From RUG572 sp051884915 (GTDB taxonomy: Bacteria; Verrucomicrobiota; Kiritimatiellia; RFP12; UBA1067): a stretch of DNA of 7,495 nucleotides. The stretch spans positions 1 through 7,495 of the forward strand of contig JBJEWF010000006.1 in NCBI GenBank assembly GCA_051884915.1. Reading direction: 5' to 3'. The notes below the pieces were generated by a model. The model did not search any database. It was not told the origin of the DNA and saw nothing but the letters and a program-made list of their open reading frames with translations. Both the position numbers and the translations under genes were made by a program. This document shows, piece by piece, positions 1-5,823 of this stretch; within the stretch, counting starts at the first letter, position 1, and each line of letters starts with the position of its first letter.

Positions 1-959
1 TCCTCGAACATCGGCGCCAGCTCGAACTGCGCGGGCGCGACTTCGTTGTGGCGCGTCTTCGCCGGGATGCCGAGCTTCCAGAGTTCCTGCTCGACTTCGT
101 TCATGAAGTTGAGGATGCGGTCCTTGATCGTGCCGAAGTAGTGGTCTTCAAGCTGCTGGCCCTTCGCCGGCGGCGCGCCGAAGAGCGTACGCCCGGTCAT
201 CACGAGGTCGGGACGGGCCAGATAGAAGCTCTTGTCGATGAGGAAATACTCCTGCTCCGGGCCGAGCGTGATGGTCACCCTCTCGTCGCCCTTGCCGAAA
301 CAGTGCATCAGGCGCTTCGTCGCCGCCGAAAGCACCTGCATCGACCGGAGAAGCGGCGTCTTCTGGTCGAGCGCTTCGCCCGTGTAGGCGCAGAACGCGG
401 TCGGGATGCACAGGGTCGCGCCGTTGCCGTGGCGCTTCACGAACGCCGGCGACGTCGGATCCCACGCCGTGTAGCCGCGCGCCTCGAACGTCGAGCGGAT
501 GCCGCCCGAAGGGAAGCTCGACGCGTCCGGCTCGCCGACGATCAGGTTCTTGCCCGAGAACGCCATGATCGGCTCGCCGTCCTTCAGTTCCAGGAAGGAA
601 TCGTGCTTTTCGGCCGTCGAACCGGTGAGCGGCAGGAACCAGTGGGTGTAGTGCGTCGCGCCCCGGTCCATGGCCCAGTGGCGCATCGCGTGCGCGACTT
701 CGCCCGCAATCGACGGATCGAGCGGCTGACCGCCGTCAATCGTCTGCATGAGCTTCTTCCACGTGTCCTTCGAGAGGTACTGTTTCATCGTCTCCTTGGT
801 GAAGACGTCCTCGGCATAGTGCAGATCGCTCGCCGTGGACACGTTTTCCGCAGTCGCACGCGGCAGACCCGGCTTGTTGGCACTCCCCGACGAACAGGGC
901 GCGGACTCCAGACGCGCCGCAACACTCATGACCGCCTTCATACGGGCGCAGTTGCTCAT
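1..959 (-). CDS. glnN: Glutamine synthetase type III, N-terminal part (runs off left edge)
   Basis: Cytoplasmic enzyme that makes glutamine from glutamate, ammonia and ATP. Reading the minus strand from the ATG at 959-957 gives 319 codons with no stop up to the window edge; family members are about 700-730 residues, so somewhat under half is present. GSIII-specific blocks are visible: THYTHWFLPLTGSTAEKHD (about residue 100), FPSGGIRSTFEARGYTAWD (149-167), a GPEQEYFLID block with metal-ligand type glutamates (233-242), the ARPDLVMTGR region, and RHNEVAPAQFELAPMFE (303-319). These match GlnN of Bacteroides-type GSIII and not GSI or GSII. An AGGA ribosome binding site lies at 974-971, 11 nt before the start; the ATG at 967 is out of frame and stops at once. 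It is divergent from gltBD and has a predicted sigma-54 promoter upstream, which suggests induction under nitrogen limitation. GSIII identity is very secure; the exact start is fairly secure. Confidence 0.95.
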   Translation of the reverse strand, partial: MSNCARMKAVMSVAARLESAPCSSGSANKPGLPRATAENVSTASDLHYAEDVFTKETMKQYLSKDTWKKLMQTIDGGQPLDPSIAGEVAHAMRHWAMDRGATHYTHWFLPLTGSTAEKHDSFLELKDGEPIMAFSGKNLIVGEPDASSFPSGGIRSTFEARGYTAWDPTSPAFVKRHGNGATLCIPTAFCAYTGEALDQKTPLLRSMQVLSAATKRLMHCFGKGDERVTITLGPEQEYFLIDKSFYLARPDLVMTGRTLFGAPPAKGQQLEDHYFGTIKDRILNFMNEVEQELWKLGIPAKTRHNEVAPAQFELAPMFE

Positions 960-977
960 GGCTTCATTTTTCCTTTC
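956..977 (-). promoter_or_regulatory. glnN ribosome binding site with overlapping 3-codon mini-ORF
   Basis: Minus strand reads GAAAGGAAAAATGAAGCCATGA. The AGGA core is at 974-971. A first ATG (967-965) opens a three-codon frame, Met-Lys-Pro, whose TGA stop (958-956) overlaps the glnN ATG (959-957). The core is 3 nt from the first ATG, which is too close for efficient use, and 11 nt from the glnN ATG, which is slightly long. I take 959 as the glnN start because only that frame gives GSIII. Confidence 0.6.
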
Positions 978-1027
978 GTTTCACCACCCGCAGACCATCC
1001 GCGCGCAGTTAACGGAGAATCCTATAC

Positions 1028-1042
1028 GCAAACTTCGTGCCA
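1028..1042 (-). promoter_or_regulatory. Predicted sigma-54 (-24/-12) promoter for glnN
   Basis: On the minus strand, positions 1042 to 1028 read TGGCACGAAGTTTGC, which matches the sigma-54 consensus TGGCACG-N4-TTGC at every specified position, including the invariant GG and GC with correct spacing. If the C of the -12 GC is 1028, transcription would start near 1016, giving a leader of about 57 nt before the glnN ATG. Sigma-54 control of glutamine synthetase genes through NtrC-type activators is well established in other bacteria. A weaker sigma-70-like pair (TTGCGG at 1049-1044, 17-bp spacer, TATAGG at 1026-1021) brackets the same site. Confidence 0.8.
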
Positions 1043-1052
1043 ACCGCAAAAA

Positions 1053-1066
1053 CGGCCGCATTGGCG
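1053..1066 (-). repeat. 14-nt element upstream of the glnN promoter (copy 1 of 2)
   Basis: On the minus strand this reads CGCCAATGCGGCCG and ends 10 nt before the TGGCAC of the glnN sigma-54 promoter. An identical 14-nt sequence is on the plus strand at 1315-1328, 3 nt before the gltB sigma-54 promoter. The copies are thus inverted in the DNA but in the same orientation relative to their own promoters. It is either a regulator-binding site or the remnant of a promoter-region duplication. Confidence 0.7.
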
Positions 1067-1094
1067 GAAAAAATCGCTTTCGCGCCCCAATCGT

Positions 1095-1141
1095 TTACAC
1101 TCCATGTAATATCCGCCGGAAGACCATTACACAATCTGGCT
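1095..1141. promoter_or_regulatory. Candidate tandem enhancer-binding-protein sites, 32 bp apart
   Basis: Site A (1095-1109) is a perfect dyad, TTACA-CTCCA-TGTAA, centred at 1102. Site B (1127-1141) starts with the same TTACA and keeps only the TG of the right half (TTACA-CAATC-TGGCT), centred at 1134. The centres are 32 bp apart, about three helical turns. Relative to the predicted glnN start (1016) they lie at about -86 and -118; relative to the predicted gltB start (1358) at about -256 and -224. Both ranges suit sigma-54 enhancer-binding proteins. The right half of A and left half of B also form an outer dyad, TGTAAT-N15-ATTACA (1105-1131). The half-site is not the classical enteric NtrC sequence, so the binding protein is unknown. 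Confidence 0.5.
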
Positions 1142-1314
1142 CGGGCAATGGCGCCGCCGCACGGGTCGCCCGCGGCGCGCCGCGTCGCCCGGACGGCCGC
1201 GCCGGACAGGCGTCCGCGCCTTTCTCCCGCCATCTTCGCGGCCGGCCCGGCGCCTTCCGTCCGTTGGCGGAAGCTTTCGATTGCCCTGCGCGCGCGAAAA
1301 AATGGGATCCGCTT
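1141..1314. other. GC-rich non-coding spacer of the divergent region
   Basis: No gene is supported here. The stretch is very GC-rich and includes a perfect 14-bp palindrome, CGCGGCGCGCCGCG, at 1171-1184, flanked by two gtcgccc direct repeats. A partial relative of the 14-nt promoter element, TTGGCGGAA, occurs at 1264-1272 and also at 1061-1069. Several frames are open across it, but only because stop codons are rare in GC-rich DNA. Confidence 0.5.
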
Positions 1315-1328
1315 CGCCAATGCGGCCG
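1315..1328 (+). repeat. 14-nt element upstream of the gltB promoter (copy 2 of 2)
   Basis: CGCCAATGCGGCCG, identical to the minus-strand copy at 1066-1053, lies 3 nt before the TGGCAT of the gltB sigma-54 promoter. Identity stops sharply at both ends (T instead of C before, C instead of T after). The spacing to the promoter differs by 7 nt between the two copies. Confidence 0.7.
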
Positions 1329-1331
1329 CTT

Positions 1332-1347
1332 TGGCATGGACTTTGCT
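1332..1347 (+). promoter_or_regulatory. Predicted sigma-54 (-24/-12) promoter for gltBD
   Basis: The sequence TGGCATGGACTTTGCT matches TGGCACG-N4-TTGCW with a single difference (T for C at the sixth base) and has the invariant GG and GC at the right spacing. Taking C1346 as -12 puts the transcript start near 1358. The leader would be only about 16 nt and consist almost entirely of the gltB ribosome binding site. The promoter position independently supports 1374 as the gltB start, because any upstream start would lie outside this transcript. Confidence 0.75.
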
Positions 1348-1361
1348 GCACTTTTTCCTCC

Positions 1362-1367
1362 AGGAGA
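1362..1367 (+). promoter_or_regulatory. gltB ribosome binding site
   Basis: AGGAGA sits 6-7 nt before the ATG at 1374, a strong and well-spaced Shine-Dalgarno sequence. It decides the start: the frame is open back to an ATG at 1281, but that start would add 31 residues with no family similarity. Confidence 0.85.
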
Positions 1368-1373
1368 AGCACC

Positions 1374-4300
1374 ATGCAATCAGAACAACCACGCGGACTG
1401 TACGACAGCAAATTCGAACACGATGCCTGCGGCGTCGGACTCATCGCCAATCTGGACAATGTCGCGACGCACGACATCGTCGTCCACGGGCAGACGGTTC
1501 TCAATCGTCTCATGCACCGCGGCGCGACCGGCAACGACCCCGAAACGGGCGACGGCGCGGGCCTTCTCCTGCAAATCCCCGACGCGTTCTTCCGCAAGAC
1601 GGTCGCCAACCTCCCGCCCCAAGGCGACTACGGCATCGCCATGATTTTCGGCGCGGAGGGCGAAGAGGCGCTGTTCGAGCGCGTGGTGCGCGCGAATGGC
1701 GCGTCCGTCATCGCCTGGCGGGACGTTCCCGTCGTCCCGTCGGCGGTCGGTCCCGTCGCCCGGAGCGTCCTGCCGAAGATCCGCCAGCTGTTCGTCGCCC
1801 TGAAGGGCGACGGTCCGGACGCGCAAAGCCAGGAGGACCGACAGCCGGGGGCCGACAACGAACGGCGGCTCTACGTCATCCGCCGCGAAATCGAGAAACA
1901 GCTCGCGTCCGGCTACATCTGCTCCTTCTCCACGCGCACGATCGTCTACAAGGGACTGCTGCTCGCGCCGCAGGTCGGGAAGTTCTACCCCGATCTCGTC
2001 GACGCCGATTTCGTTTCCGCGCTCGCCCTTGTCCATCAGCGCTATTCCACCAACACGTTCCCGACCTGGGAGCTGGCGCATCCCTTCCGCATGCTCGCCC
2101 ACAACGGCGAAATCAACACGATCAGGGGCAATCTGAACGCCCTGAAAGTGCGCGAAAAGGATCTCGCCTCGCCCCTCTTCGGCGACGACATCGCCAAAAT
2201 CCTCCCGCTTGTCAAGGCCGGGCAGTCCGATTCCGCCTCGCTGGACAACATGTTCGAGCTTCTCGTGGCGGCGGGACGCGATCCTGCGCACGCCATGCTC
2301 ATGCTGATGCCGCAGGCGTGGGGCGCGAAATACCACATGGGGCACGACGTGCGCGGCTTCTACGAATACCATTCCGCCCTGATGGAACCGTGGGACGGCC
2401 CGGCCGCCGTCGCGTTCACCGACGGCATCACCGCCGGCGCGGCGCTCGACCGCAACGGCCTGAGGCCCGCGCGCTGGACGCTCACCACGGACAATCTCTT
2501 CGTCCTCGCCTCGGAAACGGGCGTCATCGACATCCCCGCCGACCGGATTCGCCGCCACGGGCGGCTCCGCCCCGGCGCCATGGTCTATCTCGACCTGCCC
2601 AGCCACCGCCTGCTCGAAGACGCCGAAATCAAGGTGAAATACGCGCGGCGCCGGCCCTACCGCCGCTGGGTGGACGAGAACCGCATCGCCATCCAGGGGC
2701 TCTTCACCGAAATCGTTCCGCCCGCCATCGGACCCGATCTCACGTCCCGGCAGCGCGCGTTCGGCTATACCGACGAAGACATCGAACTCATCCTCGCGCC
2801 GATGGCCCGCGACGGCAAGGAACCCGTCGGCTCGATGGGCAACGACGCCGCGCTCGCCTGCCTTTCGCGCCGGCCGCGCACGCTCTTCGACTATTTCCAC
2901 CAGGTCTTCGCGCAGGTGACGAACCCGCCCATCGACCCGATTCGCGAAGAGCTCGTCATGTCGCTGATGACCTACATCGGCAACAAGGGCAACATCCTCG
3001 GCGAAACGCCCGAGCACGCCCATCTCATCAAGCTGCGCCGGCCGATTCTGACCGAGGACGAGCTGCACCGCATCGAAACGGGCTGCGCGGAGAAGTTCCC
3101 GGCCCGCAGACTGCCGATGGTTCTGGACGGCGACCTCGAAGTCGCCCTGAAGGAACTCGGCCGCGCCGCCGTCTCCGCCGTCGGCAGCGGAGCGAAGATC
3201 GTCATTCTGACGGACCGGGACGTCGGCGCCGACGCGGCCGGACGGCTGCGCATTCCGTCCCTGCTCGCGACCGCCGCCGTCAACCGCGCGCTCATCGAAG
3301 CCGGACTCCGGGCCTCGGTCGGGCTGATCGTCCAGACGGGCGACGTGCGGGAAGTCCACCACTACGCCGTGCTGCTCGGCTACGGCGCCACGGCGATCTG
3401 CCCCTATCTGGCGCTCGAAAGCGTGGCGGCGCTCAATCCCTCCGACCCCGTCGCCGCCGTCGGCAACTACATCAAGGCCGTCGACAAGGGATTGCTGAAG
3501 ATCATGTCCAAGATGGGCATTTCCACTCTCCGCAGCTATCGCTCGGCCCAGATGTTCGAGTGCGTGGGCCTGGCCGCCGAGATCATCGACGCCTGCTTCA
3601 CGGGAACGCCCTCGCGCGTCGGCGGCCTGGGCTTCAGGGAAATCGAAGCCCGGCTCCGCCGGGTCCATCCGGGACATGGCGCGGACGGCCTTCTGCTGCC
3701 GCCGGGCGGGCAGTACCGTTTCCGCAAAGACGGCGAAGACCATCTCTGGACGCCTTCGGCGCTCGGCAACTTCCGTCTCGCCGTGCGCGGCAACGACTAT
3801 GCGAAATTCAAGGCGTACGCCAACGAGGTCGACGACCAGTCGCGGCGCAGCTGCACCCTGCGCGGGCTGCTCCGCTTCACGCCGACGGCCGCGATTCCCG
3901 TCGACGCCGTCGAACCCGTCGAGTCCATCATGCGGCATTTCGTCGGCGGCGCCATGTCGCTCGGTTCGCTCTCCCCCGAAGCGCACGAGACGATTGCGCG
4001 GGCGTTCAACTCGATTGGCTCGATGTCCAACTGCGGCGAAGGCGGCGAGAACGGCGAACGCTTCGGGACGGACGCGAACTGCGGCATCAAGCAGGTGGCG
4101 TCGGGACGCTTCGGCGTGACGATCGAATACCTGCGCGCCGCGAAGGACCTCCAGATCAAGCTCGCGCAGGGCGCGAAGCCGGGCGAGGGCGGGCAGCTTC
4201 CCGCGCACAAGGTGAACGACTTCGTCGCGAAGCTCCGCCACGCGCGCCCGGGCACGACCCTCATCTCCCCGCCGCCGCACCACGACATCTACTCCATCGA

Positions 4301-5783
4301 GGATCTGGCGCAGCTCATCTACGATCTCCGCTGCGCGAATCCGAAGGCGCGCGTATCGGTGAAGCTCGTCTCCGAGGCCGGCGTCGGCACGATTGCCGCG
4401 GGCGTCGCCAAGGCGCATGCGGACGTCGTCCTCATCTCCGGCTTCGACGGCGGCACGGGCGCGGCCCCGCTCACGTCGATGAAGCACGCGGGGCTGCCCT
4501 GGGAACTCGGACTCGCCGAGGCGCAGCAGACGCTCGTGAAGAACGATCTGCGCGGGCGCGTCAAGGTGCAGGTCGACGGCCAGCTCAAGACGGGACGCGA
4601 CATCGTCATCGGCGCGATTCTCGGCGCCGAGGAGTTCGGCTTCGGCACCACGCTTCTCGTCGCCCTCGGCTGCATCCAGGACCGCCGCTGCCACTGCGAC
4701 ACGTGTCCCGTCGGCATCGCCACCCAGCGCGACTGCCTCCGCCGGAACTTCTCGGGCAAAGTCGAGCACGTCGTCAACTTCCTCCGCTTCCTGGCCGAGG
4801 ACGTCCGCGAACATCTCGCCGCGCTCGGGCTTCGCAGCCTGGGGGAGGCGATTGGCCGCACCGACCTTCTCGAACGGAACGACGACCTCGCGCGCGCCGC
4901 GGGCTTCGACTTCTCGCAGCTGCTCGCGACCGAGCCGAACCGCCTCCGGCAGTTCACCCCCGGCGCGAACCCCTACGTCTTCGACGACTACGACCGGCAG
5001 GAGCTCCTGCCCGCGCTCTTCGGGGAGGAGGCGCCGTCCCGTGGCGCCCACGGCGGTTCCGTCCGCCCGGTCACGCTCGCGCGCACCATCACCAACGTCC
5101 AGCGCACGGTCGGCACGGAACTGTCGGGCGAAATCGTCGCGCGCCACGGCGCATACGCGCTCGCCGACGACACCTTCACCGTCAATTTCACCGGCGTGGC
5201 GGGGCAGTCCTTCGGCGCGTTCCTCGCGCAGGGCCTCACGTTCAATCTCAAGGGCGGCGCGAACGACTTCGTCGGCAAGGGCCTCTCCGGCGGCATCATC
5301 GCCGTGCGGCCGGAGAAGCGGGGCACGTCCGATTTCCGTCCGGAGGAGAACGTCATCGCCGGCAATGTCGTGGCCTACGGCGGCACGGGCGGCAAGATCT
5401 TCCTGAACGGCCAGTCCGGCGAACGCTTCGCCATCCGCAACTCGGGCGTCGTGCTCGTCACGGAGGGCGTCGGCGACCATGCGTGCGAGTACATGACGGG
5501 CGGCAAGGTCGTCGTGCTCGGCACGACCGGCGTCAATTTCGGCGCGGGCATGACGGGCGGCGTCGCCTACGTCCTCGACCAGGCCGGCGATTTCGACCTC
5601 CGCTGCAATCTCGATTCGATCGACCTGGCGACCGTCGAACCGGATTCGGCGGACGAAGAGGAACTCCGCGGCCTCATCGCCGAACACGTCCGGCGCACGG
5701 GTTCGCCCCTCGGCCGGCGCATTCTCGCCGCCTGGAACGACTACCGCCCCCACTTCGTCAAGGTCATCCCCGTCAAGGAATAG
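1374..5783 (+). CDS. gltB: Glutamate synthase (NADPH), large subunit
   Basis: Transfers the amide nitrogen of glutamine to 2-oxoglutarate, giving two glutamates, using electrons delivered by GltD. The protein has 1,469 residues, near the usual GltB length of about 1,480-1,500. The N-terminal class II glutaminase domain (about 19-440) starts at Cys19 in HDACGVG, so an 18-residue propeptide should be removed to expose the catalytic cysteine; other motifs are NRLMHRGATGNDPETGDGAG, HQRYSTNTFPTW (221-232) and NGEIN (244-248). A central domain leads to the FMN-binding synthase domain, with SPPPHHDIYS (from 965), VSEAGVG and SGFDGGTGAAP. The 3Fe-4S cysteines are C1100, C1106 and C1111 (C-x5-C-x4-C), with an additional Cys1108. 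The C-terminal GXGXG beta-helix lies at about 1230-1450 (YGGTGGK near 1336). It is followed 40 nt later by gltD in one operon under a predicted sigma-54 promoter. The reading is intact, with no frameshift seen. Confidence 0.97.
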   Translation: MQSEQPRGLYDSKFEHDACGVGLIANLDNVATHDIVVHGQTVLNRLMHRGATGNDPETGDGAGLLLQIPDAFFRKTVANLPPQGDYGIAMIFGAEGEEALFERVVRANGASVIAWRDVPVVPSAVGPVARSVLPKIRQLFVALKGDGPDAQSQEDRQPGADNERRLYVIRREIEKQLASGYICSFSTRTIVYKGLLLAPQVGKFYPDLVDADFVSALALVHQRYSTNTFPTWELAHPFRMLAHNGEINTIRGNLNALKVREKDLASPLFGDDIAKILPLVKAGQSDSASLDNMFELLVAAGRDPAHAMLMLMPQAWGAKYHMGHDVRGFYEYHSALMEPWDGPAAVAFTDGITAGAALDRNGLRPARWTLTTDNLFVLASETGVIDIPADRIRRHGRLRPGAMVYLDLPSHRLLEDAEIKVKYARRRPYRRWVDENRIAIQGLFTEIVPPAIGPDLTSRQRAFGYTDEDIELILAPMARDGKEPVGSMGNDAALACLSRRPRTLFDYFHQVFAQVTNPPIDPIREELVMSLMTYIGNKGNILGETPEHAHLIKLRRPILTEDELHRIETGCAEKFPARRLPMVLDGDLEVALKELGRAAVSAVGSGAKIVILTDRDVGADAAGRLRIPSLLATAAVNRALIEAGLRASVGLIVQTGDVREVHHYAVLLGYGATAICPYLALESVAALNPSDPVAAVGNYIKAVDKGLLKIMSKMGISTLRSYRSAQMFECVGLAAEIIDACFTGTPSRVGGLGFREIEARLRRVHPGHGADGLLLPPGGQYRFRKDGEDHLWTPSALGNFRLAVRGNDYAKFKAYANEVDDQSRRSCTLRGLLRFTPTAAIPVDAVEPVESIMRHFVGGAMSLGSLSPEAHETIARAFNSIGSMSNCGEGGENGERFGTDANCGIKQVASGRFGVTIEYLRAAKDLQIKLAQGAKPGEGGQLPAHKVNDFVAKLRHARPGTTLISPPPHHDIYSIEDLAQLIYDLRCANPKARVSVKLVSEAGVGTIAAGVAKAHADVVLISGFDGGTGAAPLTSMKHAGLPWELGLAEAQQTLVKNDLRGRVKVQVDGQLKTGRDIVIGAILGAEEFGFGTTLLVALGCIQDRRCHCDTCPVGIATQRDCLRRNFSGKVEHVVNFLRFLAEDVREHLAALGLRSLGEAIGRTDLLERNDDLARAAGFDFSQLLATEPNRLRQFTPGANPYVFDDYDRQELLPALFGEEAPSRGAHGGSVRPVTLARTITNVQRTVGTELSGEIVARHGAYALADDTFTVNFTGVAGQSFGAFLAQGLTFNLKGGANDFVGKGLSGGIIAVRPEKRGTSDFRPEENVIAGNVVAYGGTGGKIFLNGQSGERFAIRNSGVVLVTEGVGDHACEYMTGGKVVVLGTTGVNFGAGMTGGVAYVLDQAGDFDLRCNLDSIDLATVEPDSADEEELRGLIAEHVRRTGSPLGRRILAAWNDYRPHFVKVIPVKE

Positions 5784-5823
5784 CCCGGAAGCGGGACCAA
5801 CTTCAGAACAACAGGATTCAGCC
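5784..5823 (+). promoter_or_regulatory. gltB-gltD intergenic gap with gltD ribosome binding site
   Basis: A 40-nt gap. A tiny hairpin CCCG-GAAG-CGGG (5784-5795) directly follows the gltB stop, with no T-run, so it should not terminate. AGGA at 5813-5816 lies 7 nt before the gltD ATG. No promoter is evident, which supports co-transcription. Confidence 0.75.

Noticed and set aside
48..1109. A 353-codon plus-strand frame opposite glnN
   Set aside because: Arg-rich with no family features; the opposite strand encodes unmistakable GSIII motifs through this whole interval.
1094..1112. Sigma-70 promoter toward gltB using TTTACA (1094) and TAATAT (1107)
   Set aside because: The two hexamers are only 7 bp apart, far from 17, and lie more than 260 nt from the gltB start; they are better explained as parts of the TTACA/TGTAA dyads.
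1281..1373. Upstream in-frame start for gltB adding 31 residues
   Set aside because: The added segment has no GltB similarity and spans the predicted sigma-54 promoter, while the ATG at 1374 has AGGAGA 6-7 nt upstream and yields a normal short propeptide before Cys19.
960..1373. Glutamine riboswitch or other structured RNA leader
   Set aside because: The predicted leaders are about 57 nt (glnN) and 16 nt (gltB) and I see no conserved riboswitch core in either.
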